A stretch of DNA of 64,000 bases, taken from positions 97,461 to 161,460 of the forward strand of contig NW_020312764.1 of the NCBI RefSeq assembly GCF_002999335.1. The letters run 5' to 3'. Each line of letters begins with the position of its first letter. Positions within the stretch are counted from its first letter, which is position 1. Of the stretch, positions 50,519-61,600 are shown piece after piece. Under the pieces are notes generated by a model that saw only the letters and a list, made by a program, of their open reading frames with translations, did not search any database and was not told the origin of the DNA. The translations under genes were made by a program, and so were the position numbers. Origin of the DNA: Cyclospora cayetanensis. Taxonomy: Eukaryota > Apicomplexa > Conoidasida > Eucoccidiorida > Eimeriidae.

Positions 50519-50790
50519 TGTTGCTGTTGTTGTTGCTGTTGTTGCTGTTGCTGTTGCTGCTGTTGCTGCTGTTGCTGTTGCTGATGCTGCTGTTGCTGTT
50601 GCTGTTGCTGATGCTGTTGCTGCTGTTGCTGCTGTTGTTGTTGTTGCGGCCGCTTTGGGGAAGATACTCCTGAGTGCGAAGATGCGAAGTCACCTGTTGG
50701 TGCCTCCGCTGCCTCTGCAGCACCGCGTGTTGCTTGAGGGCATTGTGGCGCAGAGGAATCCATTGCACTTGAATCAAGCCACGAGTGCAC
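45957..50790 (-). CDS. PUS7: TruD/PUS7-family tRNA/mRNA pseudouridine synthase, 1,442 aa
   Basis: PUS7 isomerises uridine to pseudouridine in tRNA and other RNAs. Two exons: 50790-48355 (812 aa, phase 0) and 47849-45957 (630 aa plus stop), with a 505-nt intron. The exon-1 end carries the catalytic-loop motif GTKDRRAIT, whose Asp is the family's catalytic residue, preceded by RYCYVLLHKQNRDT. Exon 2 opens with ATRQQVEEAALHAFYDRNLS, then YADEPLHLGRLKGNFFQLVI and the TruD hallmark NYYGLQRFG. It ends YCTMALRELMHVDLPEG, like other PUS7 C-termini. The protein is about twice the usual length. There is a polyglutamine block near residues 50-105 and an Ala/Ser/Gln-rich insert of about 550 residues between the early strand segment (VKALFEDFQVYED) and the catalytic loop. 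Further inserts interrupt exon 2. The start Met at 50,790 is the first in the frame. Met 10 is an alternative. Confidence 0.92.
50471..50648. repeat. CTG/CTT-type triplet tract encoding polyglutamine in PUS7
   Basis: About 175 bp of TTG/CTG triplets on the + strand read as CAA/CAG glutamine codons, with a few CAT (His), on the minus strand. Near-perfect and in frame, N-terminal to all catalytic motifs. The plus-strand Leu-rich frame here is its shadow. Confidence 0.95.
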
Positions 50791-51490
50791 AGAGCTTCTA
50801 CGGGTTGCAGCTGCTGAGACGTGAGGGAGTGGAAGCGCTCACTGCTGGTAAAAACTCCCTCGTTCCCAGGAGGCGTGCCGCAGCAGGGTGTCTGCCGTGC
50901 GGCGGGAGAAGGCCACTGAAAAGGCCTTCAGAGAAGAAAATACAGCATTAAAAAAGAGTCTTTAGTGCTGTATTAGAAACGCCAAGCACGTTTTCGAAGG
51001 GGAAGAAGGCGCAGATATGTGAGGCTTCATGCAATGGAGGGGGCCCCTCAGCTGCGGGGCGGAAGACCGCTGGCAGCGTAACAGGCAGGCGGGAAGGAAG
51101 ATCAGACACTGCCGCTGCAGTTGTCGCGCTGTCTTTTTGCTGGAAATGCTTCAACTTGCAGCGAACGAGGGTATAGAGGCTGTGGCTGGGAAGGCTTTGT
51201 CGCAGCAGACCTAAAAATGCCGATCACAGCAGAGCATACACAGCAGCGGTACGTCTGCATGGGGGCCCCTGGCGATAAGCGAGCTGGCAGGCTTCTCGGG
51301 ATTTTGGATTTGAATCCTTGAGGCATAATGACTCGAGGAGCTCGCAGACTGCTCTAGACCGAGTAGGGAGACAGCCTGAGAGAGGGAGCGGAGCGGCAGG
51401 ATCGAGCAGCCCTTCCCCTGCTGGCATCTCGAGGCAGGAGGCGACAACGCGCGCGCGAAAGAGGACTTTGAGACTTCGGGATAGCGCGAA
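50791..51490. promoter_or_regulatory. Divergent intergenic region (PUS7 / UROS), putative bidirectional promoter
   Basis: These 700 bp separate two divergent start codons, so both promoters and 5' UTRs must lie here. No TATA element or motif repeated on both sides stood out by eye. The assignment rests on gene orientation only. Confidence 0.4.
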
Positions 51491-53645
51491 ATGAGGCATT
51501 TTCTCTTGTACTTGCTGGTTTTTGCCCAGTTTGTCACTCAGAGGGCCACACCGGCCTGCCTGACGACTGCTAGCTGCTGCGCCTTCCTTCCCAGCTGCAG
51601 CAACAACCACTGCCCCCAAAGCTGCAGCACTGCCGGAGGCAGCGTCTGCCTTGCGGGGAAAAAGCCTACCCACCAGGTGCTGCACCGAGCGTCAGCACAA
51701 GCAACGCATGCACCACTTGATCCAGCCCACGCACCAGTGGCAGACGATGGCTTTGAAGTTCTAGCACTCACCTCTCCCGAGGCAGTGAGTCAGTTCTTCC
51801 TTTGCTGCAAAGACGCTGGCGTACTGCCTGCCGAGCTGCTGCTGCAGCCGCGGAAGCCTCAACGGCCAGTGCTGCTGGTGGGAGCCGTGGGGGAAGCTAC
51901 TGCAAGGAGATTCACCGCGCAGCTGCTTGGCGATGCTGTCTCTGCATACGATGCGAGGGACCGTTTAGGCAGACAGGCATCCGTCGCAGCGCAGGCGACG
52001 AAAGAGCAGCCAGAACGACACGAGGAGCTAAAATCGCCGCCTCTGCTCTTGCAGCCGCCCTTGTCTGAACAGCAAGCCGATGATGATGACGCAGCGCCTA
52101 CTGCCGCGAGCGCTGCGACAAAGGCCCTTCTTGAGCAGTCTCTGCTGTTGGTTTCATCGAACGCTTCTGGAGTCGCTCTGGCGCAGCAGCTGCGAGAGAG
52201 GGTGGCCAAAGAGGCAGCAACAACAAATGTAGCAGCAACTGCTGCTACATTTGCTGCTGCAGGCGAGGACGTTGCTGCCTGGCAATCTGTGGAGCCTCCC
52301 CGCTGCAGCCGCTGCCACCGCCCTGCGCGTCGAGTGCTCTGGCCCGCCTCCGCTTTGGCAGATTCGCGATTTGCATGCGCACTCACGGGAGCAAGCTCAA
52401 GCTCCAGCAGCTGCAGCAGCCAAGACACCAACCATCCCGTGTGCTGGTGGATACGTCGTTTCAACATTTACACGATGGCCCCTAGCGCACTCTCGCCGGC
52501 TCAGAGAAACAGCCTGCTGAGTCTTATCGGCAGCAGGTGTCTTGCATCGGAGGAAAGCAATAGCGACACGCTCAACGGCTGCGGGATTGCCGTTATGCTT
52601 GGAAGCCCCTCCGCTGTATCTTCCTGGGTTGCTACCAATAGGCTCCCTCGCCGATGCTGCCACGGCAACAGGAGCGACAGCACGTGCGACTGCCTCGTGG
52701 CAGTTTGCATAGGGGAGACAACGGCCGCAGCCGCGCGAGCTGCAGGTCAGTCGAATTTATCGAGAAGACTACTAAGGGTCGTTGGGTGTGTCGGGATAGG
52801 GAGGATTAAGGAAATGTGCGGCGTAGAGGGGCTCTGGCGAAGCGGTTTCTCGCCACCCTCTCAGTAAATACACAACGGTATTCTCCGTTTTTCTGCCCCT
52901 CCTTCCTGTGCGTCTGCCTGCACACGTGCTCCTTCTCTAGGGAGCATGCCTTACGCGCCATACGTTGCTGCTCTCGCATCCAGAGACGACTGACGCTTCG
53001 CTTCAGGCGGCCTTTGTGTGCTGCCCTCTGTCACAAAGGCACACGCTAGGCGCCGCGCTTGGGACCGCGCTGCTTTCGAAGACTGCTCTGTGCCGCCTTG
53101 AGCATGCTATTTACACTTTATGCGCCTACAAGTGCTCCGCTCCCGGCTGGGATTCAAGGCCAGCCTCTCCTCTTAAGCCCCTTAAGTATCTATTTGCGGC
53201 TGCTGCTGGGTGGCTTTGTGCAGGCTTCAGCAGGGTCGTCTGCCCTCGGACGCCCGGGCTTACCGACTGGCTGCGGTGTCTGTACACCGCAATGGCGGCT
53301 CGACACAGGACGCGGCGGGAGTCTGCCAAAGGTGGTGCTCATGCTGCGCGCGCAAAGAAGCCCCTCGTGATAGTCACAAGGCCAGAGGCACAGGCCTCAG
53401 AGCTGCTACAGCTGCTTGCCAAGGGTGTTTCCACGCATGCAGCAGAAACTCCCAGAGGCTCCCTCCCAGAACTCTCAGCAGTCATCGCCCCTGGTGTACT
53501 GCATGCGGTGCGTTCTACTGCCGATCTGCACTTCGATGTGCTCGCTCTACCCCTCATAGAAGCACGAAGGGAGGGAGAGCAGCTGCTGCAGCAGCGCCAC
53601 CTGCTGCAGCAGCTCCTGAAGGCGACGGCTGCCAAGTTCAAATGA
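51491..53645 (+). CDS. UROS: Uroporphyrinogen-III synthase (HemD-like) with circularly permuted module order
   Basis: UROS closes and inverts hydroxymethylbilane to uroporphyrinogen III in haem synthesis. Exons 51491-52745 and 52945-53645 join in phase (651 aa). The N-terminus (MRHFLLYLLVFAQFV, then Cys/Thr/Ser-rich) looks like a signal peptide, as expected for apicoplast delivery. HemD elements seen, with approximate residues: VLALTSPEAVSQFF (88-101), PVLLVGAVGEATARRF (125-140), SLLLVSSNASGVALAQQL (217-234), GIAVMLGSPSAVSSW (364-378), VAVCIGETTAAAARAA (403-418), and the final strand-helix TLLLSHPETTDASLQAAF (424-441). The canonical first element, LVIVTRPEAQASELLQLL with FDVLALPLIEA, comes last (558-625), after a linker of about 115 residues and before the stop. 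Splice alternatives: the CTAG|GGAG acceptor at 52,940 would end the protein early and drop the final helix. Two separate genes, the second starting at Met 53,292, are also possible. Confidence 0.75.
53292..53645 (+). other. HemD N-terminal-type module at the 3' end of the UROS gene
   Basis: This segment is part of the preceding CDS, marked separately because it may instead be its own gene starting at ATG 53,292. It encodes a basic stretch, then the HemD opening strand-helix with the VTRPE motif, the second strand LPLIEA, a helix rich in Gln and Leu, and a stop directly where a canonical protein would continue into its TSPEAV motif. Confidence 0.6.
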
Positions 53646-54331
53646 GAGGGCAATAGAAAAAGGCGCTCTATTCAAGAAACTGCGCGCTTCCTCCGTAAGA
53701 CCCGCGAGACGCAACGAAACTCTATATACAGAAAAAAACAGCAAGGCTTCCCCAACAGTTCCAAAGTGCCACTTCAGGAATATGTGCTCCTCTGGAAAGT
53801 TTATGCAAGAACCGAAGTGGGGAAAAGATTCGTGCATGTGAAGTAGCCTCTCGAGGCCGCCCTGACTTTTCGTTTCACCCACCACGACATTGCTGGAAAA
53901 ACGTGCTAGTACGAAGCAAGGCATAAGTGGGCTTAAGGGACTTTTACGATTAGAGTTGATCGATGTCGTTGCTCCATATGCGCCATGAAGTGCAGCAGGT
54001 CTTGTAGCGCATGCTGCGATTTTTGCGGGGTGTCGCTCCGGCTGCGTGATGCACCGAAAATAGCAGAACGCAAACAGGCAAAAGCTCAAAAACCACCCAC
54101 CACCCCTGAATTCTCAGCCAGAATTGGAGGTGTCCTGCTGCAGAAATGCTGGGAGCTCCTTTTCGATCTCCTGAAAAATAATCCAAACGTCGCCACACAG
54201 CACGTGTTGATGCTGCCCTCATTTCGGCTCCCCGTGTCTTCATCTCCCTGGTGCCCTCCCTTCCCCTGTCTCTCCCAAGCTTCTTTCTCGATTTCTTCCA
54301 AAAAACGTTTTCTCTTTTCGCCCTTTGTTAT

Positions 54332-54380
54332 GCGTGTGTGTGTATGTGTGTGTCTGTGTCTGTGTGTGTGTGTGTCTCTC
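54332..54380. repeat. (TG)n microsatellite
   Basis: GTGTGTGT/CTGTGT units, almost uninterrupted, in intergenic sequence. Confidence 0.85.
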
Positions 54381-54774
54381 GGTCTGTCATTTGACAAACC
54401 ACCCCCCTCCTCTACGGACTCGCAGCAGTCCGTCTATTTCGCGCAGACTTTCCGAAAGCTCTAAGGAGCTCCCGCCACGATGCTGGACTGCTGCAGATCT
54501 CGGCAGTCTCCTCAGCAAAGGTTCCAAAGCCCCATGCAACTCTTGCGATAGAACGCGCTGCAAGCACACGCGTAGATGTAACGCTAGGCCGCCCGCCGAT
54601 ACTCAACAGAGAGGCTTCCTTTTCCTCGAAGTGGCATTTTGCAGCGCAAGTATCCACACCAAAATAAGAATAACACCAACAACCGCTCGAAGCAGACGTA
54701 CAGCCAACGGTTTTTGGAGAACAAGCGGTCTCTTGCTGCATGCACGCATCAACCCCCCGTCAGCACAGACACAC

Positions 54775-54778
54775 ACAC

Positions 54779-54843
<65 letters not shown>

Positions 54844-54868
54844 AACATATACATAAACATGCACACAT
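54775..54868. repeat. (TA)n microsatellite with flanking CATA units
   Basis: Two TA runs, 54,779-54,794 and about 54,801-54,838, followed by ACATAAACATA units. Likely length-variable. It may be an assembly-sensitive spot. Confidence 0.9.
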
Positions 54869-55072
54869 ATACACACAATCAAGCCTGAAGCAATGAGCTG
54901 CCGAGAGACATCGTATTGGCCGTCGCTGCATCTCTACAAATCAACAACTGCGGGGTTCGACAAATTGTAAAGGCATGTCTGTGGAGCCTATGTGTGTATA
55001 GATGTATGTGCGTGCATGGGTGCAAACATGCTGCATGCATACATGCGCCAGTCTGGAAACATAGGGCTGTTC

Positions 55073-56793
55073 TTACAGCTCGGTTTGAAGTAGCAGCCTT
55101 CTGGAAACGTCTAGCGGCAGGCCAAAGCGATCGATGTGAAAGTCTAGAGGGGGCCTCTGCTTTAAAAGAGAAAAGTTGAAGGCTCCGCATGCATAGAGAT
55201 ATTTGCAAACACGTGGCACATCCGCTAGACACCGTAGCGAGATGCACCGCTGCGACAGCCGCACGAGCGCGTGGCCTGTCCCTACACCGCAACACCCCAC
55301 AAAGCGATCCCCACACATCACGCGAGCTGTAACTACGGGTGTCTCCCTCGTCCCCGCCACTCTCTCCTGATCACGGTTTAAGAAGTGCCTGGCTGTCAAG
55401 CCGCTAGCCAGCGCAGGAGCCATAAGACGCCACTTGTAGAGCTCAAAAAGCATCCGCATGCCTGGCGAGCTGCTTGACCTCCTGTGTCAGCCTTGCGGAA
55501 GGCGGGAAGGCGGGAAGGCGTTGCTCGGCAGTCTGTGCGAGGCTTCTCTGGGTTCTTAAGGCAAGTGTCTCTGTGCATGCCTCTCGACTGATTTTTCCCC
55601 GAGCGAGCGCAGTGTCGCGCGAGCGAAGGAGCTTACCGACAGACAAATGGAAGGCGTGGGGGAGGGGGGCAGCCGGCAAGGAACCAGTGCATTTTCGCAT
55701 CGTTTCCTCGCTGCTGGTAGGCAGCACTGGCTGTGTGTAGTAGATCCACAGAAGCAGATACAGCAGCGCCGCTCGCTGGGCAAGTAGCAGTTCTTCTGCG
55801 GTAAGGTCGGCCTTAGAAGCTGCATCAGCTGCCGCCCTCGCGAGGGCATGCGCTGCCTCGTCGATGGTCTCCATCGAGGCTTGGAAGGCTTTTGCCGCTG
55901 CACTGAGGACGCTGTCTAACTCGAAAGAATCTGCCTCCTCCTCCTCTGGCTCTGTGCGCTTCGGGAAGACGAAGGGGTGTTCTTGCAAGAAGAGCGCTGC
56001 ACACAGACACCACAGAAGTGCAAAAAGCTTTTCGCCCTCCTTCGCGTTCTGAACCAACGGCCTGCCTGGTGAGACTTTTGCAATCACCGCCTGAAATGAG
56101 ATGCATGCTAGTTCCGGCTCGAGAATTTTTTTTCGCAGCGTGTCGTGCTTGCTTACTCTCCCAGACAGTGCTGAAGAAGGCACACACGTCCTGCGAGTCC
56201 TCTAGAGGAATAGACTTCGCCAGAGAACATGCAGCGCGCTTCACAGCTACACCCATGAATAGCTCTAACGACCCCTCCATCGGGAGGCAACTCGGCTGCT
56301 GTTGAGGCACTGGTTGCTGCTGCTGTTGAAGGCGTTCTTGCGCTTCGCATGCATCCCTTGTCGCTGAAGGCACTGCCTCTGAGATGCATGCGCCTTTAGA
56401 GGCAGCGTCTGATAGAGGCTGCACTTCGTCATTGCAGTTGCTCCCTCGGCTGTTCTCCGTACTTTCGCCCTGACCGCTGCTGCCTCCCCCTCCAGAACCC
56501 CCCCCTCGGCTGGTGTTGTTGCTGCTTGCTGCTGTTGCAGTGATGATGCGGTTGCAAAGGAGCAACACAAAGTCGCAGCATATATCTCTGATGTCACCCT
56601 CCACAAACCTTCCCCTCCCTGGATAGAGGGTAGGCCTGTAGAGGCCTCCCCACGCATCGCCACAGCGCAACACAGACCTTTGTTGCTGCTGGTGGTGTTG
56701 CTGCTGTTGAGGTGTATGTCCAGTGTCGTCAGCTTCTGTTGTGGAAGCGTCTGCAGCTGCAGCAGAGGCGACACTCGTAGAATCAGAAGGCAT
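55073..56793 (-). CDS. SNAPC1 (SNAP43)-like snRNA-activating complex subunit
   Basis: SNAPc binds the proximal sequence element of snRNA promoters. Exons: 56793-56157, 56107-55637 and 55461-55073 (498 aa, phases consistent, introns of 49 and 175 nt). The family resemblance is in DVCAFFSTVWETCISFQAVI, which matches the SNAP43 segment around its FTELW motif, and in LAQRAALLYLLLWIYYTQP, where SNAPC1 has a very similar helix ending in LYNTQ. A following PHAFHLSVG continues into MRMLFELYKWRLMAPAL. The N-terminal 150 residues are low-complexity (Gln, Ser, Gly). An acidic insert (EPEEEEADSFEL) lies before the helix. The end of exon 3 is uncertain, because the frame simply runs to a stop. I rate the family assignment as probable, not certain. 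Confidence 0.65.
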
Positions 56794-57153
56794 GGCGTGC
56801 TTGCCAGTGCGCCTTCACGGACGCTGCTGCCAAGGGGGGCTGCTGCGGTGCGATGATGTCTTGGCTGCTGTTGCTGCTGTTGACGCAGTAGTAAAGCCGC
56901 CTCTCCAGTTGCTGCAAAGCTTATACAGAGTCGTACAGATATCACACGCACTCTAAGGGAACGGCGGCGTGTGTCTGCTCTCCATCTGGATGGTGGGTGC
57001 CCCCCTGATTTTCCTTCTGCCGTCGCTGCATGCAGTGTGTGTTCGTCCTGTCCACGCAGAGAGTGTTCTGCACTTTGGCGGGTTCCTGAGGCGCCACTGC
57101 GGCGTCACTAACCGCTCAGAGGTGCGGAGAATGGAGAGTGCAGCTTCCGCCCG

Positions 57154-57504
57154 CTAAATCGAGTGGTCTATAGCGCATGGAAGCTGCAGACTGAACGGCG
57201 ATTTCCGCACTGCCTCCTTCAGCCTGCCCTTTGCAACGCATGCGAGAAGGCGGAAATTTCTGCTTCCTGCGGATTTCGCTGAACCTGGACGGAGGGGGGC
57301 TGTGTATTCGGGAGCCGAGCTATTAGAGGACACCTCGTCATCAGCTTCGGCAGAGTGCGGTCTTGCGAAACGGACCTTCTCCCCAAGAAAGGCGTTGCCT
57401 CCTCGTCTTGTTGAGCTTTCTTTTGTCACTTCTGCGCCATTTTTTTCTTGGGTGGAGCGCCAGCCGAGAAACCGCCCGCAGCACAGACCCAGCAGCAGCA
57501 GCAT
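57154..57504 (-). CDS. Possible small protein, unrecognised
   Basis: A 116-codon frame begins with a hydrophobic, leader-like start (MLLLLGLCCGRFLGW). It continues through an acidic/serine stretch into a basic C-terminus (NFRLLACVAKGRLKEAV). No family is recognised. It overlaps, in another frame, a Cys-rich reading of a CTG repeat. It may be a secreted-protein exon, an upstream exon of the SNAPC1-like gene, or chance. Confidence 0.25.
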   Translation of the reverse strand: MLLLLGLCCGRFLGWRSTQEKNGAEVTKESSTRRGGNAFLGEKVRFARPHSAEADDEVSSNSSAPEYTAPLRPGSAKSAGSRNFRLLACVAKGRLKEAVRKSPFSLQLPCAIDHSI

Positions 57505-58511
57505 GAGCAGCAGCAGCGCAGCAGTAACTGCTGCTGCTGCGACTTTGCGCTACTTGTGCAGCGAGCGCAGCGCAAGAAATAAAAGGGCCAACGGAGGGCA
57601 CCGGATAACATCCCTGCTGCGATTCCTTTAGAAGCTTCCTCTCTACACATTAAGTCAGCGCCGCGAGAATCCGCAGCAGCAGCAGCAGCGGCAGCAGCAG
57701 CAGCAGTCGCCACGTGCTGCAACAGCCTAAACCGCACAGCTACATTCGCTTGCTGCGTTTGCCGAGAGTGTATGTCCACAAGGATTCATCAGCGACAGCG
57801 ACGGGAGCAACAGTAACAGCAGCGGCAGCTGCCCAGCAGCCGCTGCTGCCTTCCCTGCCTACGCAAGGCAGACTGGCAATTCAGTAGCACGGCTGCACGA
57901 GTAGGAGAAATACCGCCTCTGACCGCGTTCCGCCGGCTTTTGCGGTGGCTGTCGTCTGAGGTGTATGCAGCGGATTCACGCTAACGGCTTGAGTGCGCAT
58001 TCGCAGCGAGCACACACTACACACACATCCGCAGGAGAGCAGCGCAGCAGCAGCCCTCTCCTGCAGCATCGTCCGCTGAATCGAGGCGCTGCAGAGAGAG
58101 ACAGCAGCGCATGCAAAAGACTGGGTGCTGCGACTGCGTAGAGGGATTTAACCGTAGAGCTCTGTCCAGCTTTTAGGCCTGCGAGTGTATGTACATACAC
58201 ACATATGAATATATACATATATATGCATCAGCAGCAGCAGCCCGTTCCACATAGTCAATGCAACTCGCAAGACAGCGTGAACGCACAGAACAGCAGCAAA
58301 GGCAACTGCTGAGCCGTTCTCGTTGCTGCGCACCGGCGCATGCAACACAACTTGCACTTACATTTTCTTGTAGATTAAATCAAAGCGATCGGCTTAGACC
58401 GCAGCCGCCGTTGCTGCGCTGCGGCTACTGCGGCTGCCTCCGTTGCTCACCTCCTACACAGGCAACTCTGCGGAAGGGTAGCGGCTGCAGCTGCCTGTTC
58501 TCCCACATAAC

Positions 58512-58512
<1 letters not shown>

Positions 58513-58561
<49 letters not shown>
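58513..58561. repeat. (CAG)n, about 16 perfect units
   Basis: An uninterrupted CAG run about 130 bp upstream of the SAPS start. A second run of about ten CAG units lies at 58,641-58,672, ending about 18 bp before the ATG. In the 5' UTR if the chosen start is right. Confidence 0.95.
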
Positions 58562-58563
<2 letters not shown>

Positions 58564-58639
58564 ACGGGGTTGCTTTTTACCGACCATCTAGCGACTCCCT
58601 ATTTTATCAGGAGAATGAACAGGGCCTAGCTGTCGCAAA

Positions 58640-58673
<34 letters not shown>

Positions 58674-58689
58674 CCTCGTTTCCTGCAGT

Positions 58690-61600
58690 ATGGGCAACAA
58701 CGACAGACTTACCGTGAGGAGTGCTGCTTCCAGGCAGCAGCAGCAGCCACGGCAACGATGCCAGTTCCCAGGAAAGTCTTCACAGCAAACGGATCAGGCT
58801 CAAGGTGACGCTCATCGTCTGCGCTACAACGTACAGCAGCAAGACGAGCAGCAAGACGAGCAGCAAGACGAGCAGCAAGACGAGCAGCAGGATGAACAAC
58901 AACAACACCAACAACAGGAGCAACCGGATGATAGGGAGAAGTGTGCAGTGCGACTGGTGCCGTCAGGCAGCTCTCCACTGTCTCAGGAGGACGTGCACCA
59001 ACATGCCGATAGACATGCCGCAGCAGGAGGCGTTTTTTTGGAGGCTTCTAGCGCATGCATGGCCGTGTGGGCTTCCTCTGCTGCCTCACCGGGTGTCTGT
59101 GAGGCAGTAGGAGATGTAGCGAGAGCTCCAGCGCATGCTGCAAACTCTGAATCTCTCGCTGCTGCAGGCGTCTCACAGCCTCCAGTTGCTGCAGGCCGCT
59201 CAGAGGGAGCACTAGTGAGACACCTGAGGAGTGGCAGCCTCCTTCGCGACAGCCCTCTACTACACGGCAGTGATGCGCACAGTGTTGCTGTCGGAGTCGC
59301 TTTTATCGGCAGAGACTCCAAGACAGACGAGCCGTCGGTCGCCTCTCTCCCGGGAGCTGATGGAGCGGGTGCTGCAGAAGAAGAAGACACATCCGCGAAC
59401 ATGCTGGCACTGCAAGCTAGCTGCTGCAGCAGCAGCAGCAGTAGCAGCAGCAGCAATGACAGCAGCAGCAATGACAGCCCACCAGAAATAGGTGCAGCGG
59501 TCTGTCAAGGCAGCAATCGTACGCTGCTGCATGATATGCTTACCGTCGCTGCTCCCCTGCCAGTCTCGAACGGCTGCCTCGAGACGTGCAGCGAAAAGCT
59601 GCTGTTGAAGCCTTCTCAGCATCCACCCCTTGCTGCTACTACTGCTCTCCCCCTTGCTGCTCCTCCTCTTCCTCCTCCTGCTGACGCTGCTTCTGCGTTT
59701 TCTTTTGTTTCTCCGGCTGCTGCGATGTCTACAGACCCCGGCTTTTGGGGAAGCAGCATTGCTACCACCACCACGACCACTACCACTACTATGCTGCACA
59801 CTCAACAGAAGCAGCTGCCTCACAGCCATCAGCGCGCTCAGCGAGAAACAGCAGGGGGCACGGAGATCTCTGATTCTACCGGAGAAGAGCAACACCAGCA
59901 CTGCCAGCGGCAAAAGCCGCTGCGCACAAGACGTTCCGTCACAAAAAGCAGTGCAGCACCTGATGCCTGCGTAGTAGCAGGAGGCGTCGCTGTGCACGCA
60001 GAGCAGCAGCCGCAGCAACAGCAACACGGGGAGAACGCAGACGCATCAGCTCCTCCAGAGCAAACAACACCGTCTTCTGCTGCCCCCATCGCTCGCAAGG
60101 CGTGCGAAGAGGCTAACGCGCAGCCGCAGTGGCAGCGACACTCGCACACCCACTGCACTGGCGAGGGCATGAAAGAACACTTCGGCGACTGCCTTGCTAG
60201 TAGCAGCAACAGCAGCGACGGCAGCAACAGCAGCAGGGATAGCGACGCCATGCGCTGCAGCACAGACGATGACGGAACGATGCATGTGGACGCTGATGAA
60301 AGGGATGATGTGGCCATGCAGCAATTGACGCCTTCTTCGGAAAAAGTACCTGCAAGTCGTACTGGCGGATTCAGCCGAGGCATCGCTATGCAGGCAGTAG
60401 GACGGCAGCTGCCAGAGTTCTTCCCGCAACAGCAACAGGAGCAGCAGCAGCAACAGCAGCAGCAGCAGCGGCAGGAAGAGGAGGTCGCGCCATATGGCAG
60501 TGTATCGTCGCCTCCTCGTTGCAGCGGATACAACGCGAACAATGCCTCGTTGCCGCTCGTGTTGCAGCAGCAACAGCAGCAGCAACAGCAACAGCAACCG
60601 CAACAGCAGCAACCGCAACAGCAGCAGCAACAGCAGCAACAGCAGCAGCAGCAGCACGACTGGCAGGAACAGGGGGCGTTGTCTGTGCAGGAAGAGCAGC
60701 AAGAGGCCTTCCTGAGGGAAGCAGCGGCAGTGGCAGCGCAGCCGCTCGCGTTTGAGTGTATGGATACGGATTGCGATCCGCCAGCTGTCTACGCAGCGGT
60801 TCCGCAGCATCGACGTCAACACATGCATCAGCAGGAGCAGCAGGAGCAGTTCTCGGAGAACGCGCAGGCTGCAGATGCCATGAATGCCACGGAGGAGGCA
60901 AGGAAGGTGTGTGTCTGTGTATGCAGAAGGGCCATCTTTGTGTGTGAGAGGGTGTCTAAGCCTCTCTCTGGGGGGAGGGGGGGCACGTTTGTCTTATTTT
61001 TCCACTTCTGTGGGAGACGTATTCTATTTGCACGCGATGGAGTGTATGCTGTTGGTTTTGCGTGTTTTGCGACTCCTGGTGTAGGCTGAAGAGGAGGCTG
61101 AAGTAGAGGAGTTGCTGCAGTACTATGCCACTCCACACCCGTCCGAAGCCCGCTATCTGCACTTGACGGCTCTCATCTATTTGCATTTTCTGAGTGCGCA
61201 GCAGGAAGCGGCCAGTGTAGTAGGGGGGAGGGGAGAGGAGAGGGCGGAGAGGTATCACGAGGGTGTGGAGGCTTTTGGGGGAGTCATCCTGCGTTGCCTT
61301 TGGTTCGGGGAACGCTGTGTATGGACGGGTATATTGGCACATTTTCTCGAGAGGATTTCAAGCGTGTTTTTGAAGCAGGCAGCGTACTGCAACTGTGAAG
61401 TCGTGACTATATTGGCCATGGAAAGCGCAGAAAGCGTTCCCTGGGTGTGCAGGTGCAGCCTTGCGCCTGCATGTGTTTCTCGGGGTGTGGCATCTCAGAT
61501 TCGCATTTCCAGAGTTCTCCTTTCGGGTGATCTTTGTGTGTCTGGCTGCATGCAGACTATCTGGATAGAGGCTTTTGTGGGGAGGCCTCGTGTGGGGACC

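Larger units (their letters stand above)
53646..55072. other. Intergenic region between convergent genes
   Basis: It holds the 3' ends of UROS (+) and the SNAPC1-like gene (-), plus TG and TA microsatellites. A + frame near 54,100-54,240 (IGGVLLQKCWELLFDLLKNN) looks somewhat coding but has no recognisable motif or neighbour to join. Confidence 0.45.
56794..58689. other. Divergent region between SNAPC1-like and SAPS genes, CAG-rich
   Basis: This holds both promoters and 5' UTRs. CAG/CTG tracts appear at 57,490-57,540, 57,675-57,715, 58,513-58,561 and 58,641-58,672. A + frame at 58,258-58,629 is mostly repeat-derived. Confidence 0.45.

Noticed and set aside
53985..54464. Plus-strand frame after the UROS stop, tested as a continuation carrying a second HemD half
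   Set aside because: It has no TSPEAV-like or VGxxTA-like motif. It therefore does not complete the 53.3-kb module as a separate canonical gene.
58983..60828. Long minus-strand Leu/Cys-rich frames opposite SAPS exon 1
   Set aside because: They are shadows of Gln/Ser/Ala codon repeats, without domains.
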